In this document: piece after piece, positions 1 through 11,665 of the stretch
Layout: each line of letters starts with the position of its first letter
Position numbering within the stretch: the first letter of the stretch is position 1
Assembly (NCBI GenBank): GCA_033977485.1
Contig: CM066998.1
Coordinates: 31,683,501-31,747,500 of the forward strand
DNA length: 64,000 nucleotides
Direction: 5' to 3'
From: Hydrangea macrophylla
Taxonomy: Eukaryota; Streptophyta; Magnoliopsida; Cornales; Hydrangeaceae
Position numbers and translations under genes: made by a program
Notes under the pieces: generated by a model
Told to the model about the DNA's origin: nothing
What the model saw: only the letters and a program-made list of their open reading frames with translations
Database searches by the model: none

Positions 1-1260
1 TATGAATTTTGCTTCGAAAAGCGTGCACATGACAATCTTATAGAATATTCTTTTCTGTGAACATTAATTGACTTGTTGACTCTCAAGTCCATGTATACAT
101 ATGAGAATTGTATCCATGTATTGTTCTGAGGATATAAGACTCTGAATTGAAATTTCTTATATGGTTTGGGTATTGTGTAATACTAAAAGTGATTAAATTT
201 TAAGGTTAAAGTATATTATATCATATTTATTTAAAAATAAAAATATAATAAAAATGGATTTTTTCCTTCAAATGAGTACAGGAACGCAGTTTCTCAGACT
301 AGAATATTCAAAATGGTAACCAAAAATAAAACTCAAGGAGAAAAGAAATAGGAAATAATATGAATAATTTAAATATTAGATTTAGAAGTTTATGTTCTTT
401 TTTCTTCTCTTCTAATAAATACAGGAATGAGGCAACTGATCCTATATGGTAATATGGTCGTATTTACAACCATAAGCACAAATGTTGTGTCAAACACAAA
501 AAACTCCCAAAATCTGAGGTCTATGGTTATACAGGTTTTCTTTATGTACTAAAGCAACCGAGACCACAAAGGATCCTTTCCTGTTCACAAGCATAAAAGA
601 TACTGGCCACACCCTCCACATTATGCCAATGTTCATGCACCCAAAAGACATAAAATTCAAACTATCAAAAAAAAAAAAAAGGAACAATGATAGTTTGATC
701 TGTACGTTTCAAGTGTTCTTTGTAAAGACTTCATAGAAGACTATCATCTGTAGTACTAGAAATCATAATCAATAGCTTGGATTTTTAGATAAGAATACAA
801 AAATGTTCACTCATATAATGTTCAAATTAAACATGTGCACTTTAATGCAACGTATATGTAGCTGCATTTTTAGCACTCAATTACTGCATTTCCATCCCCA
901 TCATGTCATGTCAATATATATATACTTATGTATAGCAGCAATATTTAGAAGGGCTTGTATGGATTAGCCTCGGCTTTTGCGTTTTAGGTAGAGCATATGC
1001 AGGGGCAGAGCCCGGATTCGATCAATATTACGAATTGGTTACATGTGTGAATTGTTATTAAGGGAATATGTGAACTTTTTCAAAAATAATATACTATTTT
1101 TACCGAACAATCACTTTGTTTTTTCAAACAGTGTAGTGAACACTTGTCAAAAATAATTTAGAGCATGGCCTAGTGTAGTAGGCACTTTTCCTTTGATATA
1201 CGCAATCACACGTTGTAATTTTGGGAAGTGGAATCAAGTACATGAGCATTGTGCATTAAA
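1..1260. other. AT-rich stretch, no gene recognised
   Basis: Both strands are dense in stops, and the longest open frames (about 65 codons) have no recognisable composition or motif. There is an A-run near 670 and a short TA-run near 917. The last part may be leader or LTR of the copia element whose gag scrap starts at 1884, but I found no copy of that element's LTR start (TGTGAGATTTTGGG) here, so no 5' LTR is called. Confidence 0.5.
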
Positions 1261-1273
1261 TTTTAAAATTTTC

Positions 1274-1760
1274 TTCTGCCTAAAGGTGATCAAATTTTCA
1301 AAAATTTTATGCATTTTGTCATCCACTTCATTGTTCGAAAGATTTATATATACCTAATAGCATATCATGTTTTTCTGCCTAAAGGTGACTAACATGGTGA
1401 TGCGGCTTAGTATTTAGTAGATCCTGTATTATGGGACATTAATGTTTTTTGAATAAGAAAATGGAGGACCTTATAGCATGTTATAAATTCTGCCTAAAGG
1501 TGATTTTATGATGATGCACCAAGGACTCACATTATATTGTGGGACATTAAAAGATTTAGACAAGAAAACAGAGGACCTTATAACATGTTATAAATTCTGC
1601 CTAAAGGTGATTTTATGATGATGCACCAAGGACTCGCATTATATTGTGGGACATTAAAAGATTTAGATAAGAAAACGGAGGACCTTATAGCGTGTTATAA
1701 ATTCTGCCTAAAGGTGATTTTATGATGATGCACCAAGGACTCGCATATATTGTGAAAAAA
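1274..1760 (+). repeat. Tandem repeat, about 107-bp unit, in copia leader
   Basis: The motif TTCTGCCTAAAGGTGA recurs at 1274, 1373, 1488, 1595 and 1702. The last three copies are spaced exactly 107 bp and are nearly identical (each continues with a block containing ATGATGATGCACCAAGGACTC). The first two copies are diverged. The array ends just upstream of a copia gag start at 1884, so it most likely lies in the untranslated leader of that element (inference). Confidence 0.85.
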
Positions 1761-1883
1761 AATTATATCTACTGTAATTTTGTTCTGGTCTCAATGCATA
1801 TGCTATGCAGTAGTTTGTATATTTCATTCTGCGTTGATATTAATTGATCAATATTGATTAATTAATTTTTGTTTCGTTTAGTA

Positions 1884-2128
1884 ATGAATTTTTCTGTGGT
1901 CAATTCTGTCGTGCCTTTAGACAATCGCAATTTTAAGACCTGGAAAAGTGACATCGAAATTACCGTAGGACTGATGGACCTAGACATAACCATTTTGTCC
2001 GACACCCACTACAAATGGAGATGATAGGATCGGTTTCTTTACATTTAAGACCCAATTCTATTCTTGTCCTAGATAACGTTTTCTATATACCGTCCATGAG
2101 ACATACTTTGGTCTCTATTTCAAGTTTA
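1884..2128 (+). pseudogene. Ty1/copia element A: gag start fused to protease-end scrap
   Basis: A frame opening at 1884 reads like the N-terminus of a copia Gag (VPLDNRNFKTWKSDIE, then GLMDLD), a region in which plant copia Gags bind the element RNA and form the particle. After about 45 codons it stops at 2024. An overlapping frame from 2015 carries the segment between protease and integrase (LDNVFYIPSMRHTLVSISSLD). Most of gag, the zinc knuckle and the protease active site are missing, so an internal deletion near 1995 is likely. The reading is then cut at 2131 by a CACTA transposon and resumes at 10083 in a compatible frame. The element is clearly dead. Confidence 0.8.
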
Positions 2129-2149
2129 GATCACTGCACCAGGATGACC

Positions 2150-2480
2150 GATTTGTCACTGCTCTGGGAGGTGACAAAGGCCTTTTGTCACTGCTCCTGA
2201 CCGTGACAGTTACGGGGGTGACAAAAAACATTTGTCATTGCTCTGAGCAGTGACAATTTCGTTTGTCACTGCCCATTTGAGGACCCCCTAAAGGGTTAAT
2301 TTCCTTCCTTTTGTCACTGCTAAGAACCGTGACAATAATTTTAAATTTGTCACTGCACAAAGCGTTGACAATGTTGGTGACGATAATTTAATTTTGTCAC
2401 TGCTCTTAGTGGTGACAATTCTGAAAAAAAAAAATTGAAAAAAACTTTTTTGTCACTGTTTTGAACGGTGACAATTCTGA
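2150..2480. repeat. CACTA left subterminal repeats
   Basis: About a dozen copies of TTTGTCACTGC or its inverse GTGACAA occur, often as facing pairs that could fold into hairpins (for example around 2250-2265). In CACTA elements such blocks bind the transposase accessory protein. The matching block lies at 9885-10050. Confidence 0.85.
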
Positions 2481-3427
2481 AAGATATTGAAAAAAAAAAT
2501 GACAAAAAAAGCTTGTTATGAAATTCTCTACGATTTACCCATAAACACAAATTGCTCGTGCCCGTGTTCACGACACAAAAAATAAAATAAAATTAAAAGC
2601 AAATTAATAATGGATATTTAGAAACAAAATTTAATTTACAGGCAAATTAATTTAGCAATCAGAATGTACACCAGAGTTATTACAATATTGGAATATCCCA
2701 ATCCCAAAATCTCAAACAAAAGAAAAATAAAACAACTTTCTCTTGGGCTGCTTCGAATATATTGTTCTTTCTGTAAATGATGCACCTACAAAACAGTTCA
2801 AAGATCAAAAATATGTTTCCAACCGAAAAGAATGTATGTTTTCAATTTACTTCACAGCTTGATCACATCAACTGAAAGAAAATGAAAAAAAACTACAAAC
2901 CACATTTTGTTGTTCCTAAAGGTATCTTACTATCTTAGAGAAGTTAATGGAAACTACATTGTCAAGAAACTAACAAAAATGATGAGAGTACCAAACGAAT
3001 GTGGTTAGATACAATGACTTTCCCTAAAGAGCAACTATGCATCTCAGTTTAACTGCAATAATGGAAATGCAAATAACGAAGCATAGAAGCGCGACCCCAC
3101 AATTGATAATAAATAGAGCAAAAGGAAAACCTTTATGTGAAGAAAAACCAGCCATCAAAGAGCGAATTCCTTCATCACCAATAGAATTTCCGTGAAGATG
3201 AAGTTCCTAAAAAAATTATAGTTATAAATCGGTTAACCCCGTAGAAGCTATTCAATGGCATTTGAACAAAAATAATAAATAGAACGTCAAGTTTAATATA
3301 TTGAAAACTTAAAACTGCACAAGTCATTCTTTGACAGGCATGCAACAGAAAAGATAAAAAGATATGTTTTAAGTTTAGTTAGTTATCAGAACTTGAAACA
3401 TATAACTAAAATAGTATATATAGTACA

Positions 3428-3752
3428 ACATGCCAAGGAATTTTATTTTAATTTTTGGAAATGGAAAAGAAAGCTAAGCATGACAAGGAATTTGATTTTA
3501 ATTTTTGGACTGACATGCCAAGGAATCGAAGGGTTAACTAAAATAGTACAACATTTAAATATATATATATACTAGAGTGTGTGTGTGACAATTATTGTGA
3601 AGGGAATTTCAAATATTTTGATTTGTGTCTGTAAATGTGGCATGTAACTAAAATAGTACAACATTTAAAATATATATATACTAGAGTGTGAATGTGACAA
3701 TTACTGTGAGGGGAATTTCAAATATTTTGATTTGTGTAAATGTGGCATGTGA
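3428..3752 (+). repeat. Local tandem duplications in CACTA interior
   Basis: A roughly 110-bp block starting AACTAAAATAGTACAACATT at 3536 is repeated at 3646 with a few changes and small indels. Just upstream, a shorter block (CAAGGAATTT, then ATTTTAATTTTTGGA) also occurs twice between 3428 and 3515. No coding function is seen. Confidence 0.8.
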
Positions 3753-5509
3753 CTATGTGAGTTCCAAGAGAGGGAGCGAGAGTTTCGAGACTGAGTCTGA
3801 GTTTCAACTTCCAAGAGACTGGACAGAGAAGAGAGAGGGGAGGGAGGAAATTCAAACAAAATTGGGAGAGAAGACAGGAGTGTTTGGGGGGAAACCAATT
3901 TTCAAACCAAAATCAACCTTGGCCATTCGATTGAAGCTAAGATTCAATCCTAGCCCTACAATGTTTGTCTCTCATATATACCGGTCAAATCAAGACCTTT
4001 GTGATTTATTAAATAGATACTAGTTGTGGGAGCTGCGATGCAGCTCGGTGGTTGTGGCCCATGAGTAGCTGTATATTTGCAAGTGTTCGAAATTTGTGCA
4101 TTTTATTACCCAAGGGAAGGGACAAATAGTAAGTGTAGATGGAGTGAACTGCATGGGATGAGAGAGAAGGCGAAAGAAACGAACGGACATGAGAGAGAGA
4201 GAGAGAGCATACTCGTAGAAAGAAGTGAATGGTGGTATATGGGTAGCTCACATGATCAAAGTAAGGATAAAAAAGGAAGAAAAGATTCGAGCTGCTTGCC
4301 AATTTGAGGTGCTGTATTCTTAAGGTATAGTAGATATAGATGATCAAGTGTTTCATGTAAAAGGCCCGCTAACAAAACTATCCTTTCCAAGGTTATAACT
4401 TTGAAAATCTAAGGTTATAATTATATTTTGAAAATTTGTTGTTATTTAATCATGGAGGAAAAACAAAAGGGAAGTTCTCCTCTCCTTTTCTTTCCCTTCT
4501 CTTATTCCACACACCAAACAGAGACTAATAAACATTTTCAAAACTCCTAATTTCTTACCATCTTTCTTGAACTCCTAATTTCTTTGAGTTGAAGCTATAT
4601 TAACTGGGTAGGAAATCAGTAAACAAGCCTAAAGGTGAGAGGACATATTCAAAACTCAAGAGAATGGACTTAATTAGCATCTACTTTTTTCACCACTAAT
4701 ATGAAAAATAAGTTTTCATACCTGTCGCACAATTGACTAAGCTGTTGTGCCACTGTGAAAAGAATATATCCGAGAATGCTGCTCAAGTTCTTGATCAATG
4801 GTTGCATAAGTCTTCAAGTAAGATTGCTTCGACACATTGAACTGCTACTGCATACTTAGTTATTCCAATCATGGTGTACGTCTTCCCACTGCTTGTTTTC
4901 CCTACACAAAAATACTTGCTGAATGGGCATCACATATTAGTTTAAGCAAATCATATTGTAAACAAACCGTTTTAGAGATAAAATCCAAAGGTGTTCTACG
5001 ATAAAATCCAAATGTGTTCTACATGAAAGTTGTTCAATTTTTCATAATCTTTCTACCCTTAAAATTTCAGAACCTTTACCCAAACCGTTTGAGAGATATG
5101 GCCTAAAAACAGTAGCTAAAATAAACTCAAATACAGTTATTTTGGCAGCTTGCAGTAGTTGTAGTGTTTTGTCCATAAAATTTCACTCAAAATTTCAAAT
5201 CATTCAAATCTTAATGTTCTGGAAATAAGACATCTAGACCTATAACTCTGTAGTTTTGAGAGTTTGATCATTGATTCATCTTGTGGAACAAAAACATATT
5301 GAAAGTATAAACTCGCAATAAAAAGTAGCAGTTTTTCATACTGACAGTGTGTTAGTAAAATGGAGTTTTCTCGTCACTCGGAACTTCAAATCATGCCCCG
5401 TTCGCGGCTGTGGGAAGTTAACTCAGAGAGCTACAAAATTGTAGTTCTGAGGAAAAACTTAAACTGATTTTATCTAGGGAAAAGATGACCAGAAATTCAG
5501 ACCAAAACT
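3753..5509. other. CACTA interior, no gene recognised
   Basis: There is a GA-rich patch at 3770-3870 and another near 4190-4210. Open frames here (up to about 115 codons) are low-complexity Ser/Leu or Arg/Glu readings of these patches, and I reject them as genes. Text around 4990-5470 resembles non-coding retroelement sequence, but I cannot name a family. Confidence 0.4.
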
Positions 5510-5760
5510 GTGTGCATTGCGCGTGGACGTGTGCTGCCTGTGCGTGTGTTGTGCGTTGTCGTGCGTGTGTGCATTGCACGCGTGCTGTGCTGTGCTGTTG
5601 TGCACGCATGCTGTGCTGTGCTGCTGTGCACATGGGCTGCTGTGATGTGCACGTGTGCTGTGTGCGGTGCATGTGGGCTGCCGTGTGGTGTGCACCTGGG
5701 CTGCTGTGCACTGTGACGTGTGTGCATTCCATGAAGACAATATGCTATGTGCACGTGTGT
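5510..5760. repeat. TGTGC/GTGCA-rich degenerate minisatellite
   Basis: The strand is an irregular alternation of TGTGC, GTGCA and TGCTG for about 250 bp. It opens long frames in all six phases (Cys/Val-rich on the plus strand, His/Thr-rich on the minus strand), which is typical of low-complexity DNA and not of a gene. Alternating purine-pyrimidine steps could favour Z-DNA or slipped structures (inference). Confidence 0.8.
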
Positions 5761-6015
5761 TTTTTCCAAGCCACCTGATTGCCCAGAAGCAGGCACACTC
5801 AGAAAATCAAAATTCCCCGAACCCCACACGGACCTCATTTTCCTCCTATCCATATTTGAAGACTTGGTTTCCTGTAATAGAAGGATCTCTACTTTATGAC
5901 GGACACACATGTTTCAAATCGATAAGCATTTCTCAGCTCTCGCAATACCCCTAACATTCCAAGATAGTGAATGGATTGAGGGTCTGGTGTTTGCTTTGTT
6001 TCTTGGTTTTTTAAT

Positions 6016-7410
6016 TACTAATTCAGTGACTCGGAATCACCATATCTAATTTTCTAACTACACATAACTGTGAAGGAAATTATCATCAAGCAATTAAAAA
6101 TAAAACACAACTAAGGAGCTGACTTGGAGACTGCTTATGGGCTGTTCAAGGGCTGATTGGATGCCGCTTCAAGGGTTGTTCAAGGGCTGAACATGTCGTT
6201 TTGCCATTTTGTTTTGCTGGGGCTGTTCAAGGGCTGATTGGATGCTGCTTAGGGGCTTACTTGGTGGCTGGTTTTTAGGGGCTGATTGGGGGCTGTTTGT
6301 ATGAGAAAAGGGACAGAGAAATACACTCCCATAGAACATACATTAATGTCTGTAAAACAGAAGTTAGAAAACGATTACTGCACTGCGGAAGCACTTGTTT
6401 TTTGCCTCTTATCCGAGGAGTTAAGGTGCCAAAGGAAAATAGGAACCTAAAAAAAAAAAAAAATGAAAAACCTCATTGAATAGAGAACCAACATCCTAAC
6501 TGAACAATTTTTTTCTTTTCTTGAAGATGATTTTTTTGTCAAAACAATGTTGTCACACCATTTTGTATAAATATCTTTCACGAAAACTATGGAAAGTAAC
6601 ATTTCTCAATCACACCATTTTCTCATTTTTTGGTAAAACAGAAAATGAGGTATATATTAAATTTTTTTACTGAAAATTTTAAGTATTAAATAAAATAATA
6701 CATCCTTAACACACAATCAAACAATGAAAAAAATAAGGAAAAGGACAAAGCTTTATCCTTCTAATTTTCCATCAGTATATACTTGAATCAATAAGATCAT
6801 GAAACAATAGGAAAACTGCGCAAGAAAATGGACTGAAATGTTGTCCAACAGTGTATACTTGAGTCTATCTAGTTATGATCTGATATCACTCTTAAATAAA
6901 TTGTTTGTCAAACCAACATGATGTTTGTGATTGTAAAATCTAGATAGAATATGGCAATGATCACTGATCAATATGGTAGCTCCATTCTGACATGGGATTT
7001 AAAATTCAGAAACGACATGAATTTTCTAAGTGACTCGGAATCACCGTATCCAATTTTCTAAGTACACATAACTGTGAAGGAAATTATCATCAAGCAATTA
7101 AAAATAAAACATAACTAAGGGGCTGACTTGGGGACTGCTAGGGGTTGCTCAAGGTATGATGCTTCAAGGGTTGTTCAAGGGCTGAACATGTCGTTTTGCT
7201 GGGGCTGTTCAAAGCCTGATTGGATGCTGCTTAGGGGCTGACTTGGGGGCTGGTTTTTAGGGGGCTGATTGGGGACTGTTTGTATGAGAAAAGAGAGAGA
7301 AATACACTTTCATAGAACATGCATTAATGTCTGTAAAACAGAAGTTAGAAAACGATTACTGCACTGCGAAAGCACTTGTTTTCTGACATGGGATTTAAAA
7401 TTCAGAAACA
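6016..7410 (+). repeat. Diverged direct duplication, about 1 kb apart, in CACTA interior
   Basis: The block from about 6020 to 6410 recurs at about 7028-7385: GTGACTCGGAATCACC, then AAATTATCATCAAGCAATTA, then short GGGCTGTTCAAGGGCTGATT repeats, then CAGAAGTTAGAAAACGATTA. A further pair (CTGACATGGGATTTAAAATTC) is at about 6988 and 7384. The GGGCTG-type minirepeats make the middle look like a small tandem array. Nothing coding is evident. Confidence 0.85.
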
Positions 7411-7431
7411 ACGTGCATTAAGACTGCGTAC

Positions 7432-7473
7432 CTCTAATCCTTGACAGATTTGCAGTGACGAAAATCTCGCGCA
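7432..7473 (-). other. Possible captured mini-exon with splice signals
   Basis: On the minus strand an AG acceptor (end of TTCTCAG) lies just before 7473 and a GT donor (GAG then GTACGC) follows 7432, bounding a 42-bp open segment. A second donor-like junction (TTCAAAG then GTAACC) lies at 7711. These fit exon borders of a gene fragment in the same orientation as the stronger exon at 8020-8143. I cannot identify the protein. Confidence 0.3.
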
Positions 7474-8019
7474 CTGAGAACATAGAGTTGATGAAATCGT
7501 CCTCTGTATTGTGTGTTGTGTTATCTAACTCAACTGAGTTGATGAGATCATCCTCTTTAGAGGCTGATTGACATAGAGTCAAAGAAAAAGATAAAGAGAA
7601 GTCACAATCATCTTTTCTTGGACTTTCACATTGACAAACTTCCAACAAAGAAAGAAAAATGGGTGATAGCAAGTAGGAAAGTGAAAAAGAGTGAACATGG
7701 CATGGGTTACCTTTGAACTTGAGCAACTGACTGTACTAAAAGCAAGAATGGCGAATAGATGTCCGACATAGCGAAGATTGGCAACCTTTGGTGGATCAAT
7801 TCAAGAATTTGTTATCCCAAATTAAATCAACAAAAAAATTAAATCAACTCAATTTAACAATCTTATCCCAAATTAACAACAACAACAAAAAAAAAAAGAA
7901 CAGAAGAAGTTTAGAACTACAGTTTTTGGACGTCTTATAATAAATCATATTGGATATGATCCCTCTGAGAATTGTACAAACAAAAAAATTGCACAAGGAA
8001 AGTGGTTAATTCCTTGCAT

Positions 8020-8143
8020 AGCTTTACATGCCCAGGGGACGTGGTATTTGAGATGCAATTTGGATAACCAATATCTAGCATGGGAGTTTGAATTGTCAGC
8101 CTCCAGAGCTAACTTAAATTTTTCCCTAGCCTCTGATACGAAA
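8020..8143 (-). pseudogene. Captured host-gene exon fragment (Sel1/TPR-like protein, tentative)
   Basis: On the minus strand a pyrimidine-rich tract ending TTGTGCCAG (a good 3' splice acceptor) is followed by an open segment starting [19 protein letters not shown] and running on to [10 protein letters not shown]. It has the amphipathic helix look of TPR or Sel1-like repeats, and it reminds me of a conserved plant Sel1/TPR-type protein. This is recognition from memory, not a search. Only one exon is present, and after about 40 codons the frame leaves the conserved-looking stretch and soon stops. Position inside a CACTA element suggests gene capture (transduplication). A pure by-chance ORF is less likely, given the acceptor and composition. 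Confidence 0.5.
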
Positions 8144-9416
8144 CTGGCACAAGAAAACAAAGATTTAGAAGAGATGATCTCTATAGCCAAAAAGGTAAGA
8201 ATTAGTAAAGTAGATAAACCAATTTGAGATACAATAGAAAAAGAGAATTACAAACAAGTGGCGCATTGTACCTACATGTACCCACACATGTATGTAAACT
8301 GCAGAATACATGAACGAACAGCATTCGCATAACAAAATGCAATTCATGGACTTACAACGAATGGAATGAGCGACAGAAATGTTATATGAAACTTAATTGG
8401 TAAAGACAAGAACCACTAATGTGGTTTGGAGAAATTCAGTTCTAATAGTTTCATGTTTGTATCATTACCTCATTTTTAAAAATTCTCCAATAACTAACTC
8501 TTTGTCAAATCAATATCATTTCAACTTTTATAAAAATCTGATATAAAGCAAGACTAATCAAAATCTAATCACGTTCTCACCATTCCTAATACAATACTCT
8601 AATCACGTTCTCACCATACACAATACAACAATCCTATTGAATTTGATTAGACTTGAAGACCTGCAGCTCCATACACAGTAAAAAAAAAAAGCAGTACTGT
8701 CATATCCCAGTTTGTTCCTCACAGTTTGTAAACAAGAAAGTAGGAACATAGCAATTCTATTACCAAAGCAATTTCCAGAGTTGATAGCAGTAGAACAAGG
8801 CAATAAAATGGTTTTGCGTTAGAAGCATGTACAACTTTTTTTACGTTGTATCCTTAAGAGTACACAGAAATCCTTACCCAAACCTCATATTCGAAACTCA
8901 CAAGCTCTTTCCCAAGGTGCATTGTCTCACCCATCCAACTATACGAAAAAAAAAAAAAAAAAAAAAAACCTCTTTTAGAATCAAAGTAGTTACCAAGTAC
9001 GAGGGTACAGAATGCTCCTCTGTATAATTCTTATGAACTGTTACCAGAGCGAGAAATAAGTGCAAACATTAGTCATAAACAAAGAAAAGGAAAAATGAAG
9101 GTTGAGACAGAAAATCAATTGGTTGACTAGAATAGCCACTTACCATATTTCAGATCCGATATACACACACAGTCCTGCCTCACCGGACGCCGCCACAGCT
9201 GGTTGTCAAGGACCTCGAGATCCTCATTCTAGCACGCCTAGTCCCTGGCCGCCGATCGTACGGTCTTATGCTTCTCCAATCTCCCCCTCTCCATTTTCTC
9301 GACACTAGAAAAATAAAAAACCAACCTCACAGACATACATACCCAGAAACGTATATATACACAAACATATACACAAAAACCATAAAATACTCAGATTTGA
9401 ACCCTAAAATCCAAAA

Positions 9417-9771
9417 TTAATTAAACCCGAAGGATGAAGATTTAAAGACAAAAAACCCTAAAATCCCTAAATGTATATGCTTGTGTACATATGTGTATAT
9501 AGATAAATTTAAAAGAGAAACTACATATCTTACACCTTGGTGGCCCTTCAGAGAACTTGGAGTAGAGAGCGACACCGATCGTCGAGCCGAGATCGAGTGA
9601 CAAAGAGAGAACGAAACATCCATCGATGCTGCCGCAAGAGAGAGAGAGAAGAGAATAGATATTGAGAGGAAGAGGAGAGGAAGACAGATCTATTATAAGA
9701 GATTGGGGAGGAAGAAAGGAGGATGAGGAAGAGGGGTGGAGGCGTCGGTCTTTTCTCTCTCTGTATCTCAC
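9417..9771 (-). other. Possible captured 5' UTR and first exon
   Basis: On the minus strand a CT-rich stretch (9771-9640, many TCTCT and CCTC runs, like a plant 5' UTR) leads to an ATG at about 9623. A short frame follows to a donor-like junction (CCACCAAG then GTGTAAG) near 9535, and then AT-rich intron-like sequence. This is the layout of a captured gene start in the same orientation as the exon at 8020-8143. The peptide is not recognised. Confidence 0.3.
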
Positions 9772-9807
9772 CCTCTGTTATTTTGTTAGGTCAATAAATT
9801 TTTTTAT

Positions 9808-9872
9808 TTGGAGGGGAGGGGGGGGGTGGGGGAGGGGGAACCAAATATTTGGGGGAAGGGGGTGGGTTTTTT
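9808..9872 (+). other. G-run cluster, candidate G-quadruplex
   Basis: Within about 65 bases there are several separate runs of three or more G, including one of nine, spaced by 1-12 bases, followed by a T-run. This meets the usual sequence rule for G-quadruplex formation. It lies just inside the right subterminal repeats of the CACTA element. Confidence 0.7.
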
Positions 9873-9884
9873 TAACTAGACCAT

Positions 9885-10050
9885 ATTTGTCACAGAAATT
9901 TCGTATTAGACATTGTCACTGCTGATAGCAGTGACAAAATGTTACTAAGCAGTGACAAAGTGTATCTTTTGTCACCAATCCTATTTGTCACCGTCATAGA
10001 CAGTGACAAACTTTGTCACTGTTCTCGGCAGTGACAAATCTAGCGAAAAT
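9885..10050. repeat. CACTA right subterminal repeats
   Basis: Repeated TTTGTCAC, GTCACTGC and GCAGTGACAAA motifs, several as facing pairs (such as CACTGCTGATAGCAGTG at about 9917), mirror the block at 2150-2480. Confidence 0.85.
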
Positions 10051-10085
10051 AAGGGTGATAAATCTGCTGTTTTGGTGTAGTGGAT

Positions 10086-11150
10086 GAACGTGGTTGTTCT
10101 TTCTCTTTTGGCAATAAGAAATTTGAGTTGATATTTAATTCTCTTGTGTTGGTACTAGTTCTCTTTCCAATGGGTTATGGTGCTTGAATGTTTTACCCAA
10201 TAATGAGTCTTTAATTGTTTCTTCTTCTGGTAAGAAAAGAATGTCAACTCGAGATAGTTCGTATGATCTTTGGCATAGGCGTCTAGGTCATATTTCCAAA
10301 GAACGCATTAATTGTTTAATCAAGGAAAAAAAAAATCTTCGTTCACTTGATTCTGATGCCCCAGATATTTGCATTGATTGTGCCAAAGGCAAAATGACCA
10401 AAACCAGAAAATTAGGGTCAACTCGTAGTTCTGAACTCCTTGAGATCATTCACACTCAAATTAGTGGTCCTTTAGATACCACCATATGTGATAACAAATA
10501 CTTCATTACATTCATAGATGATTTATCGTGTTATGGCTATCTTTATTTCATTAATGATAAATCCGCTGCGCTTGAAAAGTTAAAATTTTCAAAACTGAGG
10601 TAGAGTTGTAATTAGGAAAAACCACTAAAACTGTACGGTCTGATCGAGGGGGTGAATATCATGGCAAGTACGATCAGACTGGCTAACTTAAGGATCCTTT
10701 TCGCTATATTCCTGGTAGAATGTGGTATTATTGCCTAATACACCATGCCATGTACTCTTGAACAAAATAGTGTAGCTGAAAGGCGATACCGTAGCCTAAA
10801 AGAAATGGTTAGGAGTATGATTAGTAGGGAAAATCTTCCTTTTTCCTTGTGAAGTGAGGCTTTAAAATGTGCTATTTACATCCTTTATGGTGTTCCCAGT
10901 AAGGCAGTGTCTAAACCCCTTTTGAATTGAAGACTAGACGTAAACCATCCTTGTATCATTTCTATGTTTGGGGTTATCCGGCTGAACTAAAAATCCATAA
11001 TCCGAATGAAAAGAAACTTTTGATATATAAGACTTTGGTGAAGCTTCTTTTGTTCTTGTTATTGAGATTCACTGATATCGTTCACGTGGTATTTTGGGGC
11101 TTTCCCAATGAACATACATAGAACGTGTTCCTAAGAGATTTTTAATGAAA
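10086..11150 (+). pseudogene. Ty1/copia element A: integrase remnant
   Basis: The integrase inserts element cDNA into host DNA. After a linker, the frame from 10184 shows the zinc-binding HHCC module (H in LWHRRLGH, then CIDCAKGKMTK) and the start of the DDE core (TFIDDLS, about 10510). The frame breaks at 10603. Beyond it, degraded pieces of the core can be read in other phases: a GGEY-like segment near 10650, an AERR-like piece near 10775, and KTRRKPSLYHFYVWGYPAE from 10927. Several stops and frameshifts make it non-functional. It continues the protease frame that was cut at 2131 by the CACTA element. Confidence 0.85.
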
Positions 11151-11199
11151 ACTTGTAACTCAGGAGACGTTTCATTCAAAAAGGTAATGAGATATTGGA

Positions 11200-11665
11200 A
11201 GAAGACGATGAATTTCATGTTGACCTACGTTCTAATCGTCTAGAGGTGGTAGGATACACTGATTCTGATGTTGCTGGGTGTCTAGATGATAGAAAATCCA
11301 CTTCTAGTTTTGTCTTCCTGTTAGCTGGTGGAGCTATCTCTTGGAAGAGTAGTAAATAGAGTATCACTGCTTCTTCTACTATGCAGGCTGAGTTTATTGC
11401 GTATTATTTTGCTGGCATGCAAAGTATTTGATTACATAATTTTATATCGGGATTAAAGGTTGTTGACTCTATTACAAGGCCTCTTATACTCTTCTGTGAT
11501 AATAATTCTGCTGTATATTTTGTGAAGATCAATAAACTCACTAGTGGTTCTAAACACATAGAACTCAAGTAAGATTGGGTAGTTGATGGTTTTTATTGAT
11601 GTGAGGCATATTGGCACGGATAGAATGATAGCAGATCCTTTGACTAAAGGTTTGTTTTCCACTAG
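11200..11665 (+). pseudogene. Ty1/copia element A: RNase H remnant (RT deleted)
   Basis: From about 11240 the plus strand reads GYTDSDVAG, DRKSTSSF and GGAISWKS, the typical start of copia RNase H, and then SSTMQAEFIA with its catalytic Glu. Further on are FCDNNSAV and SKHIELK. In-frame stops occur after WKSSK and near 11430. No reverse transcriptase (no YVDD) lies between the integrase remnant and this block, so the RT has been deleted near 11160-11200. Confidence 0.85.

Larger units (their letters stand above)
2132..10082. mobile_element. CACTA (En/Spm) DNA transposon, non-autonomous, inside copia A
   Basis: The right end is the inverse of CACTACACCAAAACAG; the left end is a mutated copy, CACTGCACCAGGATG. 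Both are flanked by the 3-bp duplication GAT (2129-2131 and 10083-10085), as expected of CACTA elements. Inside each end is a block of subterminal repeats built from TTTGTCACTGC and its inverse. Removing the element joins the copia frame between protease and integrase, which supports the boundaries. I find no transposase (TNP2-like) ORF in the 7.95 kb, so the element must have depended on a partner. The interior holds local duplications, a TGTGC-rich stretch and at least one likely captured host exon. Confidence 0.9.

Noticed and set aside
1000..1045. Possible tRNA-iMet primer site of copia A (GGGGCAGAGCCCGGATTCG)
   Set aside because: Only the AGAGCC part fits, and no adjoining LTR end could be seen.
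5418..5954. Overlapping Cys/Val-rich and His/Thr-rich ORFs up to 137 codons
   Set aside because: All six phases are open in a TGTGC-type minisatellite, so these are low-complexity artefacts.
8603..8803. 66-codon minus-strand ORF in the CACTA interior
   Set aside because: No recognisable motif or splice context; compatible with chance.
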